A stretch of 64,000 nucleotides of DNA from Candidatus Epulonipiscium fishelsonii (GCA_001983455.1 LJDB01000057.1:1-64000), one strand, 5' to 3'; numbered from the stretch's first letter, positions 8,658-19,435 are shown. The notes: generated by a model from the sequence alone, not told the origin. Numbers and translations are program-made.

Positions 8658-9959
8658 GTGAAAAAAACATTAATTGCTTCATTAATGTTAATGGTAATGG
8701 TAATGGCACAATTAACAGGATGTTCATCAGATGATGCTACATCTGGTGAACAAGAAATTTCTAAAACAGAAGATAGTGCAGTTGTAGAAATTAGACTTAC
8801 TTCCTGGGGAGATTTTACTCAAGGAGATGTAGAATCTTTATTGGTTGAAGAATTTAATAGCACGCATGATGATATTAAAATTTCATTTGAACCACTTCCA
8901 GGAGATTCATATGGTCAAAAATTAGCAGCTAACTTTGCAGCAGGAACAGCATGTGATATTTTCTTAATTGGTGAAGGTGATTATAGTATGTATCATGGCC
9001 AAGGGGTAACTACTAATTTAAATGAATATTTTGCAAAATCCGAAACGTTTGATATTGATGCTTATAATAAAGGATTAATTACAATGGCAACATTTGATGG
9101 AGAAGTTCATTATTTGCCAAAAGATTTTAACCCAATAGCATTGTATTATAACAAAGATATGTTTGATGCAACTAATCTTGAATATCCAGACGAGACATGG
9201 ACATATGAAGATTTGGAAAGAGTGGCTAAAACTTTAACCAATGCAGAAGAAGGTACATATGGATTTTATGCTGACCCTTGGTTATATACTACAATGATGT
9301 ATATGATGACAAATGGGGCTGATATTGGAAATGAAGATGCAACAAAAGCTGAGGGATATGTTAATTCAGAAGCTGCTATTGATGCCGTAACAAGATATAC
9401 AAATTATATTCTAGTTGATAAAATTTCACCATCTAGTTCTTTCGCAAATGATTTGGGCGGAGCTACATCAATGTTCCAAGAGGGAAAAGTTGCTATGTTT
9501 ATTTCTGGAGGTTGGAATATAGGTACATTAGATACAGCAGGAGCAAATTATGGAACAACAGCAGTCCCAATGGGTTCAACTGGTAAGCATTCAAGTATAA
9601 TTTGTGCAGCGGGATTTGCAATAAATAATAAATCCGAACACAAAGAAGAAGCATTTGAAGTATTAGAATGGATGAGCGGACCCGAAGCACATGCAGCAAG
9701 AAGTGCTAATAGTGTAGGGATTTTGCCAGCATTTAATGATCAACTAGAAGCAAAAGTGGCTGAAAATCCACAAGTTGCAGGTTTAGCATATATGATGGAG
9801 CACGCATTTAAACCCGTACGAATGAGAAGTATTACAGGCCAATATTTTGACGAACACTTTAATAAAGCACTTGAAGAAATTTTATTGGCTGGAGAAGATG
9901 TAAAAACTGCACTTGATAAAGCAGCAGCTAATATAGATGAGGCCATTGCTGATCACTAA
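8658..9959 (+). CDS. Sugar ABC transporter substrate-binding lipoprotein
   Basis: A 433-residue family 1 extracellular solute-binding protein. The lipobox is LTGC at the end of the signal peptide. Typical elements are the N-terminal ITS-type strand (RLTSWGDF), the middle ALYYNKDMF, and VAMFISGGWNIG. It binds an oligosaccharide or sugar and presents it to the two permeases encoded next. The start is GTG, preceded by AAGGGGG. The ligand is unknown, but the glycosidase at the end of the operon suggests a glucan-type or rhamnoside-type oligosaccharide. Confidence 0.88.
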   Translation: MKKTLIASLMLMVMVMAQLTGCSSDDATSGEQEISKTEDSAVVEIRLTSWGDFTQGDVESLLVEEFNSTHDDIKISFEPLPGDSYGQKLAANFAAGTACDIFLIGEGDYSMYHGQGVTTNLNEYFAKSETFDIDAYNKGLITMATFDGEVHYLPKDFNPIALYYNKDMFDATNLEYPDETWTYEDLERVAKTLTNAEEGTYGFYADPWLYTTMMYMMTNGADIGNEDATKAEGYVNSEAAIDAVTRYTNYILVDKISPSSSFANDLGGATSMFQEGKVAMFISGGWNIGTLDTAGANYGTTAVPMGSTGKHSSIICAAGFAINNKSEHKEEAFEVLEWMSGPEAHAARSANSVGILPAFNDQLEAKVAENPQVAGLAYMMEHAFKPVRMRSITGQYFDEHFNKALEEILLAGEDVKTALDKAAANIDEAIADH

Positions 9960-10032
9960 GAAAATAACGGATAATGAGTATCTCATAATTTATAAAAAAG
10001 TTATGAGATACTTGATTGAAAGGAGTGTTTTT

Positions 10033-10965
10033 ATGAAACATAGAATAAAAAAGGAAGAAATAATAGGTTTTATATTTATTTCGCCTTGGGTCATTGGATT
10101 TTTTGCGTTTACTTTAATTCCTATGTTAATTTCAGGTTATTTAAGCTTTACAGAATGGAACGTTCTAACTGGATTAGAGGGAATTAATTTTGTAGGATTT
10201 GAGAATTATTCTGAGATATTTACTGATGATGAAGATTTTTGGCAATCCTTAAAAGTAACTTTTACTTTTTCTTTTATATTTTTGCCATTATCACAAGTTT
10301 TTGCTTTAGCTTTAGCATGTTTATTAAATCAGAAAGTTAAAGGATTAAAAATATTTAGAACAATTTTATTTATGCCAACAGTAATGCCAGCCGTAGCAGT
10401 ATCATTATTATGGATGTGGATTTTTAATAGCCAGTATGGAATTTTGAATAGATTTTTGGCTATATTTAGTATACAAGGGCCAGATTGGTTGCAAAATCCA
10501 AAAACATCACTTTCAGCATTAATTATTATGGGTTTATGGGGAGTTGGAAGCACCATGATAATATTCCTATCAGCTTTACAAGATGTGCCATCCTCTCTAT
10601 ATGAAGCCGCTTCGATAGATGGAATTACACCATTCAAACGATTTTTATACATAACTGTTCCTATGATTTCATCAACAATTTTCTTTAATTTAGTTATGGG
10701 CATTATTGGTTCTTTTCAATATTTCACACAAGCACACGTTATGACTAAAGGAGGGCCATTAGGCTCAACACTTTTCTATAATTTATATCTTTATAATGTT
10801 GCTTTTGAAAAATATGAAATGGGGTATGCATCAGCATTGGCCTGGATTATGTTTTTTATAATTGTCTTCTTTACAGCACTAGTATTTAAAAGTTCAACAT
10901 TATGGGTTTACTATGAAAATGAAGGAAAATCTAAAGGCAAAAAAATGAAAGGAGAACAAGTATGA
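10033..10965 (+). CDS. Sugar ABC transporter permease, MalF type
   Basis: A 310-residue inner-membrane permease with six predicted helices. The ATPase-contact EAA loop is EAASIDGITPFKRF. I start it at ATG 10033, which is preceded by AAAGGAG; an earlier in-frame ATG inside the binding-protein gene has no ribosome site. It overlaps the next permease by four bases. No ATPase is encoded in the operon. Confidence 0.88.
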   Translation: MKHRIKKEEIIGFIFISPWVIGFFAFTLIPMLISGYLSFTEWNVLTGLEGINFVGFENYSEIFTDDEDFWQSLKVTFTFSFIFLPLSQVFALALACLLNQKVKGLKIFRTILFMPTVMPAVAVSLLWMWIFNSQYGILNRFLAIFSIQGPDWLQNPKTSLSALIIMGLWGVGSTMIIFLSALQDVPSSLYEAASIDGITPFKRFLYITVPMISSTIFFNLVMGIIGSFQYFTQAHVMTKGGPLGSTLFYNLYLYNVAFEKYEMGYASALAWIMFFIIVFFTALVFKSSTLWVYYENEGKSKGKKMKGEQV

Positions 10966-11795
10966 CTTCTTATAAAACCAAAAAATCACTCTCAAGAGCT
11001 GTAGTTTATTTGATGCTAATAATAGCAGCTATTATAATTTTAATTCCATTTATATGGTGCTTAATTACAGCATTAAAATCACCCCAAGAAATATTTACAG
11101 ATACCTTATTTCCATCAAAATTGATGTGGGAGAATTTTTCAATAGCACTTACAGCAATTCCATTTATACAATTTTTCAAAAATACAATGACAATTTTAAT
11201 CCCAGTTTTAATAGGAGTACTTGTTTCAAATTCTTTGGTTGCATTTGGTTTTGCAAGACTTAATATACCCCATAAAAATTTTTGGTTTACATTGCTTATA
11301 GCAACAATGATGTTGCCAGGCCAAGTTACAATGATACCACAATTTATAATCTATCAACAATTGGGCTGGGTAAATACATATTTACCTTTAATAGTTCCAG
11401 CTTTTTTTGGAAGTGCCTTTAATATATTTTTGCTTAGACAATTTATGATGGGTATTCCAAAAGATTTAGATGAAATGGCAAAAATTGACGGTGCCGGAAC
11501 GTTTACAATATATGCTAAAATAATAATGCCTCTAGTAAAACCAGCAATGACTGCCATAATGATTTTTACATTAACTGGTGTTTGGAATGACTATCAAGGC
11601 CCATTAATTTATGTAAGTGATGTTGATAAATTTACAATGGCAATAGGACTATCATTATTTAAAGGAGAATATTCAGTGGAATGGAATATGTTAATGGCAG
11701 CTACGATAATTATGATTTTGCCAATAATTATAATTTTCTTTGTTGCACAGAGATATTTTATAGAAGGAATAACAGTTACAGGATTGAAAGGATAA
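10962..11795 (+). CDS. Sugar ABC transporter permease, MalG type
   Basis: A 277-residue permease with six helices and the EAA-loop sequence EMAKIDGAGTFTIY. Its ATG overlaps the stop of the MalF-type gene (ATGA), so the two are translationally coupled. The C-terminus ends in GLKG, usual for this family. It forms the membrane channel with the preceding protein. Confidence 0.88.
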   Translation: MTSYKTKKSLSRAVVYLMLIIAAIIILIPFIWCLITALKSPQEIFTDTLFPSKLMWENFSIALTAIPFIQFFKNTMTILIPVLIGVLVSNSLVAFGFARLNIPHKNFWFTLLIATMMLPGQVTMIPQFIIYQQLGWVNTYLPLIVPAFFGSAFNIFLLRQFMMGIPKDLDEMAKIDGAGTFTIYAKIIMPLVKPAMTAIMIFTLTGVWNDYQGPLIYVSDVDKFTMAIGLSLFKGEYSVEWNMLMAATIIMILPIIIIFFVAQRYFIEGITVTGLKG

Positions 11796-11805
11796 AATAT
11801 AAAAT

Positions 11806-14052
11806 ATGATTAATTTATTTAATGAAAAAGACTTAAGCAAAAATATTGAAAAAATGCATGGAGCAATTGAAGCTAATTTTTATGTTACTGCTGGTGAAAA
11901 GTGTAAAGTTATAGGAATACAGGATGGAACATTTCCTGATTTTGGTCATCATGTTCGTAAGGAAATGGGTGGTGTATGGGTACATCCTATAAAATTAATG
12001 GATGGATTTTGGTCTAAAATTAATGATAAATGGCTCATTGCTAATAAGTATCAAACTTTACCTTATGGAAACATTTTCTATTATAATGAAGAAGATTTAG
12101 AAATAGAAAGATTTCAATTTGCACCAGATAGTGTAAAAGGATTTGTTCTGCAATATAAATTTAAAAATATTTCAGATTGTGATAAGACTATTGAATTTGA
12201 TACTATATTTAGATTTGATATATCACCTGTTTGGTTTTCAGAGCAGATTGGCATACAAGATGGAATAGATAGTGCTAGATTTGATGATGATAAGAAAATT
12301 ATTATATCAAAAGATGGATTAAATGAATGGTATAGTGTAATAGATTGTTCTATAGAGCTAAACAAAAATGCTATTGAATTAACTAGGGCTCATATAGGAT
12401 ATATTGAAACAGCTGGCAAAGGGTATTCAGCAAGTGTTTCCAACAAAATTGAAATAAAAGCTAATAGTAACTTAACATTACAATTTTATATTTCAGGTTC
12501 TTGGCATAACGAGATTGAAGCGATTGAAGAATGTAATAAATTAAAACAAACTTATCAAATACTTCTAGAAGAGAAAATTAAAAGATATGAAAATATTAAA
12601 AATAGTTTTAATTTAACTACATCAGATATAATATTTGACAAACAATATGAATGGGTAAAATATAATAATGATTGGTTAATTCAAGATAGTGATGAATTTG
12701 GAAGAGCTCCAGCAGCTGGAATTCCAGAATATCCTTGGTGGTTTGGGTGTGATAATTCATATTCTTTGCAAGGAATGCTTGCTTTAGGATATTATGATTT
12801 GGTAAAACAAACCTTGAAGTTATTGCATGATTATAGCAATAAAATTAATGGAAACGGAAGAATTGTACATGAAATAACTACATTTGGAGGTATCTCAAAT
12901 CCTGGGAATACTCAAGAAACAGCTCATTATATAACTACAGTTTATAAATATTTAAAATGGAGTGGAGATTTAGAAACGGTTAAAGAATTATATCCATATT
13001 GTCAAAAAGGTATAGAATGGCTAATGGAAATGGATGATGATAATGATTTATTGCCATCTGGATATGGAATTATTGAAATTCAAGGTTTAAATGTAGAACT
13101 TATAGATACAGCAGTTTATACCTGTGAGGCACTTTTTAATATGCATGAGATTTCTATATTACTAGAAAATGAAAACAAAGATTATTTAGAAAAAGCTACT
13201 AGACTTAAAGAAATTATTAATACTAAATTGTGGAACGAAGAAGAAAATCTTTATGTAGATGCAGTTGGAAAAGTTGAAGAGGTCTTAAAGAGAATACCTT
13301 TAATAACAGCTCAATTTGAACGTGATGGAAATAAATTAGACTCTAAATATGCAATTTATTTAGATAAACAAGAACAAAAAATTGGTAGATTAGACCCTCA
13401 GCAAGAAATATCATTTATTTTAAATAAAAACTGGGTTATAAATACACCAATGGAAACTAAACTGGCTGATAAAGATAAGGCAATTAAAGCTTTAAACACA
13501 ATGTTAAGTGAAGATTTTGTGGGAGAATATGGCGTATATTTATCAGGATTTTCAAATAAACATATTATGACAATTTCAACAGGAGTTCAAGCTGTTAGTG
13601 AAGGTAGATATAAAAGATGTGATAATGCTTTAAGTTTACTAGAAAAAATGATGAATACAATGGGAGAAGTAATGCCTGGAGCGATAAATGAAATGTCCCC
13701 TAATTATGGATGTTTTGTTCAGGAATGGACAATTTATTCTGTAATGGTACCAATAATAGAATGTTTTATTGGAATTAAACCTAATGTTGTGAATAAAGAA
13801 ATTATTATTGATCCATGTATTCCAAATAAATGGAATAGACTTACAATGTCCAATATGAAGGTTGGAGATAATATAATTCATTTTGATTTTTCTAGAACAG
13901 CTGAAATAGAAACATATATTATTTCTAATGAAGGCAGTAATATAATAACTTTTATAAATAATAATTATAAAAAAGTTAAATTAAATGGAGTAGTTGTAAA
14001 TAAGATTCCTAAATTAGGTGTAGGAACATTTGTAATTGAAATTAAGGAGTGA
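11806..14052 (+). CDS. Six-hairpin (alpha/alpha)6 glycoside hydrolase
   Basis: A 748-residue protein without signal peptide, so cytoplasmic. The N-terminal ~270 residues look like a beta-sandwich. The rest resembles the (alpha/alpha)6-barrel fold of amylo-alpha-1,6-glucosidases and bacterial alpha-L-rhamnosidases. Key stretches are PWWFGCDNSYSLQGML, which matches the PWFGxD motif of the debranching-enzyme family, and the following helical repeats with acidic clusters. I cannot assign the catalytic acids. It is 10 bp after the permease gene and should hydrolyse the imported oligosaccharide. The stop codon lies inside the terminator stem. Confidence 0.7.
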   Translation: MINLFNEKDLSKNIEKMHGAIEANFYVTAGEKCKVIGIQDGTFPDFGHHVRKEMGGVWVHPIKLMDGFWSKINDKWLIANKYQTLPYGNIFYYNEEDLEIERFQFAPDSVKGFVLQYKFKNISDCDKTIEFDTIFRFDISPVWFSEQIGIQDGIDSARFDDDKKIIISKDGLNEWYSVIDCSIELNKNAIELTRAHIGYIETAGKGYSASVSNKIEIKANSNLTLQFYISGSWHNEIEAIEECNKLKQTYQILLEEKIKRYENIKNSFNLTTSDIIFDKQYEWVKYNNDWLIQDSDEFGRAPAAGIPEYPWWFGCDNSYSLQGMLALGYYDLVKQTLKLLHDYSNKINGNGRIVHEITTFGGISNPGNTQETAHYITTVYKYLKWSGDLETVKELYPYCQKGIEWLMEMDDDNDLLPSGYGIIEIQGLNVELIDTAVYTCEALFNMHEISILLENENKDYLEKATRLKEIINTKLWNEEENLYVDAVGKVEEVLKRIPLITAQFERDGNKLDSKYAIYLDKQEQKIGRLDPQQEISFILNKNWVINTPMETKLADKDKAIKALNTMLSEDFVGEYGVYLSGFSNKHIMTISTGVQAVSEGRYKRCDNALSLLEKMMNTMGEVMPGAINEMSPNYGCFVQEWTIYSVMVPIIECFIGIKPNVVNKEIIIDPCIPNKWNRLTMSNMKVGDNIIHFDFSRTAEIETYIISNEGSNIITFINNNYKKVKLNGVVVNKIPKLGVGTFVIEIKE

Positions 14053-14070
14053 ACAATGTTCGCCCCTTTT
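14044..14070. terminator. Terminator overlapping the glycosidase stop codon
   Basis: AAGGAGTGAAC pairs with GTTCGCCCCTT followed by a T-run. The core GAACAATGTTC recurs in the terminator near 19418. It serves the convergent glycosidase and SLH genes. Confidence 0.75.
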
Positions 14071-14996
14071 TATCTTTTATCAATTAATCGATTTAACAAC
14101 ACTGAAATTTGTGCTCTAGTAGCTTCGTTATTTGGTTGATATGTTCCATCAGGATTTCCGTTAATTAATCCCATTCCATATAACTTTTCAACAGATGGCT
14201 TTGCATAATCTTCAATTTGATTTGCATCACTAAATGGTAATTCAGATCTTCTAATTTGAGTTGCAGCTATATTAAAGGCTTCAATTATTCTGTCCATTAT
14301 AACAGCGGCATCTGCATTTTTTACTGGCTGACTTATTCCAAAACTTCCATTCGGAAATCCATTTATAAGGCCAGCATCATACATAGCTAAAACTATATCC
14401 GTATACCACTCATCTAGTTCTACATCATTAAAAGGATTTCCTCTAGTTTTACGTTTTACATCAAAAATACGTGAAATAACGGCTGAAAGTTCTTCTCTTG
14501 TCATAGAATTGTCTGGTTTAAATGTACCATTTTCATATCCTGCTAGATAACCTTGGTTTGCCATTTCTAAAATATCTTGTTCTGCCCAATGTCCATGTAT
14601 GTCAGAAAAGGTTACTTTTTTAGTAGCAATCTTAACTTGTTCTTCCCCAATGTTTTGTCCTAGTTGATCAAATTTTTTAACAACTGCAACTCTACCGCTT
14701 AAATTTTCTTTTAAGTTAATTGTCAGTGATTTATCTAGTTCTTTATTAATGCCTGGAGATATTATATATATCGTATCACCTTTAAATGCAATATATCCAC
14801 CTTGATTTGGAAGCTCATATTCTTTGTTATTACTAAAGTCTTCTTGCTTAACTTCAATTTCAAGTCCTATTACATTTGTATTATCTAAATCTGTAATTTC
14901 CAATTGACTAGTATTGTTATTATAAGTTATTGTAATTGCAAAAATGGGAGTACTTGATATAAAAACTAATCCTATTATTAATGGTTTAAACTTCAT
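14070..14996 (-). CDS. Secreted protein with three SLH domains
   Basis: A 308-residue secreted protein. The signal peptide (about 1-20) is followed by a beta-rich region of about 100 residues that I do not recognise, then three S-layer homology modules (about 128-172, 185-235, 245-300) with the usual FSDIHGHWAE and GYENGTFKPD/GFPNGSF/GNPDGTYQP patterns. SLH modules bind pyruvylated secondary wall polymers, so this protein sits on the wall. The start at 14996 is chosen because AGGAGG lies four bases upstream; an upstream ATG at 15044 lacks one and lies in a hairpin. Confidence 0.88.
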   Translation of the reverse strand: MKFKPLIIGLVFISSTPIFAITITYNNNTSQLEITDLDNTNVIGLEIEVKQEDFSNNKEYELPNQGGYIAFKGDTIYIISPGINKELDKSLTINLKENLSGRVAVVKKFDQLGQNIGEEQVKIATKKVTFSDIHGHWAEQDILEMANQGYLAGYENGTFKPDNSMTREELSAVISRIFDVKRKTRGNPFNDVELDEWYTDIVLAMYDAGLINGFPNGSFGISQPVKNADAAVIMDRIIEAFNIAATQIRRSELPFSDANQIEDYAKPSVEKLYGMGLINGNPDGTYQPNNEATRAQISVLLNRLIDKR

Positions 14997-15038
14997 AAAT
15001 CCTCCTATTACATACAAATAGTTATTAACGTATTGTAT

Positions 15039-15064
15039 CCCCATAGCAAGAGCTAGGGGTTTTT
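15039..15064 (+). terminator. Hairpin with T-run between SLH and typA genes
   Basis: CCCC-A-TAGC pairs with GCTA-GGGG, followed by TTTTT on the plus strand. No plus-strand gene precedes it closely, so it may block antisense transcription or regulate the SLH gene leader. Confidence 0.4.
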
Positions 15065-15089
15065 AAAGGGCGAATATTTTTCGCCCTTA
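15065..15089. terminator. Intrinsic terminator of typA
   Basis: AAGGGCGA (15066-15073) pairs with TCGCCCTT (15081-15088). On the minus strand the stem is followed by TTTAAAAA, placing it just after the typA stop. Confidence 0.7.
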
Positions 15090-15092
15090 TTA

Positions 15093-16895
15093 TTAATGTT
15101 TAGACATACGTCTTCTGTCTCCTTCTTTTAAATAACGTTTACGTAGTCTTATATCAGATGGAGTAATTTCAACAAGTTCATCAGCTTCAATAAACTCAAG
15201 AGCTTCTTCAAGTGAAAATGTTCTTGGAGGAGTTAATTTAATAGCATCATCTGCTCCAGACGCACGTGTATTAGTTAATTTTTTACTTTTACATGGATTA
15301 ACAGTCATATCTTCTTTTCTTGAATTCATTCCAATTATCATTCCTTCATATACTTCAACTGCTGGATTCACAAATAAAGTACCTCTTGCTTCCAAGCTGT
15401 TTAGTCCATACGCAACTGTTGCACCTTTTTCTTGTGCAATAAGAACACCGTTTGGTCGTGTTGGAATTTCACCAGCATAAGGCATATATCCTTCTACACG
15501 TCTTACCATAGTAGCTTCTCCGTGAGAGTCAGTAATTAATTCACTTCTAAATCCAAGTAGTGCACGTGTTGGACAAAGATACTCTAGTTTAACATAGTTG
15601 TTTTCTGGAGACATACCTTGCATTTGAGCTCTACGAATGTTCAGTTTGTTTATTACTGTTCCAGAGTGTTCTTCTGGTAGAGTAATTATAACTCTTTCAA
15701 CAGGTTCGACTAGTTGACCATTTTCATCTTTTTTCATAATAACTTGAGGTTTTGAAACCCCTAGTTCATATCCTTCACGACGCATATTTTCAAGTAATAT
15801 CGATAAATGAAGCTCTCCTCTACCAGATACTTTATATCCATCTGTTGTATCCATAGGTTCAACTTTAAGTCCTACATTTATTTCCAATTCTTTTTCTAAT
15901 CTGTCTTTAATATGTCTAGTCGTTACAAATTTGCCACTAAGTCCTGAAAATGGAGAATCATTTACAAGGAAATTCATTGTTAATGTTGGCTCCTGAATTG
16001 TAATTGGTTCCATTGGCTCAACTTCATTTGGTAGTCCAATTGTTTCTCCAATAGAAATGTCACTAATACCTGAAATTACAGCAATGTCTCCACTAGTAAC
16101 TTCCTTTTGAGCTACTTGTTTAAGCCCTTCATAATTCATTAGCTTTCCAATTTTAGCATTTCTTAAATGTCCATGGTTATCTGCAATTTGAATTTGCATT
16201 CCTTCTTTTATAATACCTTTATATACACGGCCAATTCCAAGTCGTCCAATATAATCATCATATGCTAATGCACTAATTTGCATTTGCAAAGGCTCATCGT
16301 CTTGCTTTGGATATTCTCCCACTTGTTTAATTATTGTTTCAATTAAAGGCTCAATATTTTCTGAAAGTTGATCAAGTTCATATTGCATAATACCTTGTTT
16401 TCCTATTCCATATAGTATAGGAAATTCTAGTTGCTTATCTGTCGCATTTAAGTCAACAAATAAATCAAATGTCATATCAACAACTTCTTCTGCTCTATTA
16501 TTTGGTTTGTCAATCTTATTTATAACAAGAATTGGGTTAAGTCCCAGTTCCAATGACTTTTGAAGAACAAACCTTGTTTGAGGCATTGGTCCTTCAATTG
16601 AGTCTACCAATAAAATTACCGTATCCACTGTACGGATTACACGTTCAACTTCCGAAGAAAAATCGCTATGTCCAGGTGTGTCCACTATATTTATTTTATA
16701 GTCCTTATACCTTATAGAACAGTTTTTGGAATATATAGTTATTCCTCTTTCTCTTTCAATAGAATCACTATCCATTACGCAATCTACTTTTTCTTCATTG
16801 TTTCTAAATACTCCGCTTTGACTTAAAAAAGCATCTACAAGTGTAGATTTTCCAGCATCAACGTGTGCTATTACGGCTATATTAATTATTTTCAT
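15093..16895 (-). CDS. typA: Translational GTPase TypA/BipA
   Basis: A 600-residue ribosome-binding GTPase of the EF-G superfamily, involved in ribosome assembly and stress or low-temperature growth. The G1 motif [10 protein letters not shown]3 DTPGHSDF and G4 NKIDKP are all near the N-terminus. They are followed by the domain II, III and V architecture and the TypA-specific C-terminal region ([14 protein letters not shown]). Length matches the family. AGAGGAAA precedes the ATG. It stands alone between two terminated units. Confidence 0.96.
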   Translation of the reverse strand: MKIINIAVIAHVDAGKSTLVDAFLSQSGVFRNNEEKVDCVMDSDSIERERGITIYSKNCSIRYKDYKINIVDTPGHSDFSSEVERVIRTVDTVILLVDSIEGPMPQTRFVLQKSLELGLNPILVINKIDKPNNRAEEVVDMTFDLFVDLNATDKQLEFPILYGIGKQGIMQYELDQLSENIEPLIETIIKQVGEYPKQDDEPLQMQISALAYDDYIGRLGIGRVYKGIIKEGMQIQIADNHGHLRNAKIGKLMNYEGLKQVAQKEVTSGDIAVISGISDISIGETIGLPNEVEPMEPITIQEPTLTMNFLVNDSPFSGLSGKFVTTRHIKDRLEKELEINVGLKVEPMDTTDGYKVSGRGELHLSILLENMRREGYELGVSKPQVIMKKDENGQLVEPVERVIITLPEEHSGTVINKLNIRRAQMQGMSPENNYVKLEYLCPTRALLGFRSELITDSHGEATMVRRVEGYMPYAGEIPTRPNGVLIAQEKGATVAYGLNSLEARGTLFVNPAVEVYEGMIIGMNSRKEDMTVNPCKSKKLTNTRASGADDAIKLTPPRTFSLEEALEFIEADELVEITPSDIRLRKRYLKEGDRRRMSKH

Positions 16896-16975
16896 TATGG
16901 GTTTCCTCTCTTACCACTTTGCATGTTCCATATAGGAACTGCAGACCATGTAACTAAATTAAATTTATCTTGATA

Positions 16976-18007
16976 TTAATTAAACTTTTCTAAGTATTTA
17001 ATTAATTTATCTACTTCTTCTTCAGGTGTTGCCCAAGATGCAACAAACCTTATTATATAACTGTCATCACCATATGGTTCCCATATGCTGCCAGGAAATT
17101 CTTGAGCCAATTGTTCATATATTGTTTTAGGCAAAATAACAAATACTTGATTAGAATTTGCCTCGGCCAAAAGTTTAAATCCATTTTCAGTAAAACCACG
17201 CTGTATTTTATCAGCCATTTTATTGGCATGTCGAGCTAGTTTGTAGAACAAATCACCTTCGTTTTCAAATAATGTAGCAAATTGGATGCCTAAAAGCCTT
17301 CCCTTAGCTAGTAATGCCCCTTTTTGTTTTATAAAATACTTAAAATCATCTTGCAACGCTGGATTAGTTATGACTAGAGCTTCGCCAAATAATGCTCCAT
17401 TTTTAGTACCACCTATATAAAATGCATCTGCATAGTTTGCAACATCTTCCATAGTTGCAGTGTTTATATTTGAAGTTAGTGCGGATCCTAATCTTGCCCC
17501 ATCTATATAAAAAATAAGATTGTTATTTTTACATATTTCACTTAAGTTTTTTAGCTCTTCCAAGGTGTACACCGTACCAAGCTCTGTTGTATTAGAAATA
17601 TATACTAATCTTGGCTTTACCATGTGATGGTCTATATGCGTGTCAAGCACACTTTGAATATCTTTTGGATATAATTTTCCATCGCATCCTTCTACACTAA
17701 CAATTCTGTGTCCTACAGATTCAATTGCACCAGCTTCATGTACACAAATATGTCCTGTGTCTACGGCAATAACTGCTTCATGTGGACGCAAAAATGCACC
17801 TATAGAAATTAAATTAACTTGTGTTCCACCTACAACTAAATGTACTTCGGAGTTATCACTTTTTATATGTGATTTAATTAATTCCTTTGCTTTTTGTGTA
17901 TATTTATCTTCACCATATCCCGGTGTCTGCTCCATATTTGATTTAATCAAATTATCCATAATAGGCTGAGCTACACCTTCACTATAATCATTCACAAAAC
18001 TATACAT
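16976..18007 (-). CDS. ltaE: Low-specificity L-threonine aldolase
   Basis: A 343-residue PLP-dependent fold-type I enzyme that cleaves threonine or allo-threonine to glycine and acetaldehyde. The PLP-contact FYIDGARLGSAL and the Schiff-base lysine in YIGGTKNGALFGE (near residue 203) are clear. The His-containing region DTGHICVHEAGAIE is typical of beta-eliminating lyase/aldolase members. AGGAGAG lies right before the ATG. Stereospecificity cannot be read from sequence. Confidence 0.88.
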   Translation of the reverse strand: MYSFVNDYSEGVAQPIMDNLIKSNMEQTPGYGEDKYTQKAKELIKSHIKSDNSEVHLVVGGTQVNLISIGAFLRPHEAVIAVDTGHICVHEAGAIESVGHRIVSVEGCDGKLYPKDIQSVLDTHIDHHMVKPRLVYISNTTELGTVYTLEELKNLSEICKNNNLIFYIDGARLGSALTSNINTATMEDVANYADAFYIGGTKNGALFGEALVITNPALQDDFKYFIKQKGALLAKGRLLGIQFATLFENEGDLFYKLARHANKMADKIQRGFTENGFKLLAEANSNQVFVILPKTIYEQLAQEFPGSIWEPYGDDSYIIRFVASWATPEEEVDKLIKYLEKFN

Positions 18008-18227
18008 GATATCTCTCCTAAAATATAGATTTTATTTAACTATTATATCACATACTAAGAAATTGTCACTAAGAAATTTAAATTTTATTGTAAAAAAGAA
18101 CAGTGCCATTATAAAACCATACCATAAAAAAATAAACAACTACGAGGATCTCCTAGCTGTCTACTTCTTCTTTTTTAAATAACTTTTCGGTAAATGTTCT
18201 TAAATAATTTTCATAGCTTTAATATTT

Positions 18228-19376
18228 TTACCATTCTGCTACAGAACCATCTTTATGTCTCCAAACTGGATTTTTCCAAGCGTGAGGTTCTTTATTTTCC
18301 TCAACAACTAGGTCTTTATTTACTTCAATCCCTAGACCAGCCTTCTTAGGTAAATTTACATATCCATCAACAAACTCAAAATCTTCATGATTTTTAATAT
18401 AATCTAAAACGCTTTTTCCTACATTATAGTGGATGCCAATGCTTTGCTCTTGAATAACAGCATTATAAGAAGTTGCATCAACTTGTAAGCAAGCACTTAA
18501 AGCAATTGGGCCTAGTGGGCAATGTGGAGCTAAAGCTACATCATAAGCTTCTGCCATTGAGGCAATTTTTTTCACTTCTGTAATACCTCCAGCATGTGAT
18601 AAATCTGGTTGAATAATATCTACACCACCAATTTGCAAAAGACGTTTGAAGTCGTATCTACTAAATAATCTTTCCCCAGTTGCAATTGGTATGTTGCAAC
18701 ACGCTGCAATTTCCGGAAATAGTTCCATATGTTCACACAAAACAGGTTCTTCAAGGAACATTGGATTAAATTCCTCAAGTTTCTTTGCTAGTATTTTAGC
18801 CATTGGCTTATGCACTCTACCATGAAAATCAATGGCAATACCAAAGTATTTTCCACAGGCTTGTCTAATAGCGGCTACTCTTTCCAAAACATCATCAATT
18901 TTTTTATAATTATCAATAAATTGTAGTTCTTCTGTAGCATTCATTTTTATAGCAGTAAATCCCGCATCCATTTTTTCTTTTGCAGCCATTCCCACATCTG
19001 ACGGTCTATCGCCTCCAATCCAAGAGTACACTAATATTTTATCTCTGCACTTACCACCCATTAGTTGATATACAGGAGCATTAAATACTTTTCCTTTAAT
19101 ATCCCATAGTGCTTGGTCAATACCAGCAATGGCACTCATTAAAACTCCACCACCTCTATAAAATCCTGCTCTATAAATTGTATTCCAAATATCTTCAATA
19201 CAAGCTGGATCTTTTCCGATAAGATATGGTTTCATTTCCTCAATGCACGCTTTTACTGCTTCTGCATGTCCTTCCAAAACCCCTTCTCCCCATCCAACAT
19301 ATCCGTTATCAGTAATTACTTCAACAAATCCCCACCTGGGTCTAACCAAATAAGTATTTAACTCTTTAATTTTCAT
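18228..19376 (-). CDS. dgoD: D-galactonate dehydratase
   Basis: A 382-residue member of the mandelate racemase/enolase superfamily that dehydrates D-galactonate to 2-keto-3-deoxy-D-galactonate. It follows the Escherichia coli DgoD sequence, as I remember it, closely along its whole length. Shared blocks include YRAGFYRGG, SAIAGIDQALWDIKGK, DFHGRVHKPMAK, EEPVL, GERLFSRYDFKR, APHCPLGPIALSAC and the C-terminal WRHKDGSVAEW. Mg2+ ligands and the catalytic His in these blocks are present. AAAGGAG precedes the ATG. It lies downstream of the other sugar-acid genes but behind a strong hairpin. Confidence 0.93.
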   Translation of the reverse strand: MKIKELNTYLVRPRWGFVEVITDNGYVGWGEGVLEGHAEAVKACIEEMKPYLIGKDPACIEDIWNTIYRAGFYRGGGVLMSAIAGIDQALWDIKGKVFNAPVYQLMGGKCRDKILVYSWIGGDRPSDVGMAAKEKMDAGFTAIKMNATEELQFIDNYKKIDDVLERVAAIRQACGKYFGIAIDFHGRVHKPMAKILAKKLEEFNPMFLEEPVLCEHMELFPEIAACCNIPIATGERLFSRYDFKRLLQIGGVDIIQPDLSHAGGITEVKKIASMAEAYDVALAPHCPLGPIALSACLQVDATSYNAVIQEQSIGIHYNVGKSVLDYIKNHEDFEFVDGYVNLPKKAGLGIEVNKDLVVEENKEPHAWKNPVWRHKDGSVAEW

Positions 19377-19400
19377 ATTGCATTCTCCTTTGTTAATTTA

Positions 19401-19435
19401 AATAATAGAGGCGAACAATGTTCGCCTCTATTATT
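19401..19435. terminator. 35-bp near-perfect inverted repeat between adh and dgoD
   Basis: AATAATAGAGGCGAACA is followed by one base and its exact complement. The core GCGAACAATGTTCGC resembles the terminator at 14044. In the operon it could attenuate dgoD expression relative to upstream genes. Confidence 0.65.
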
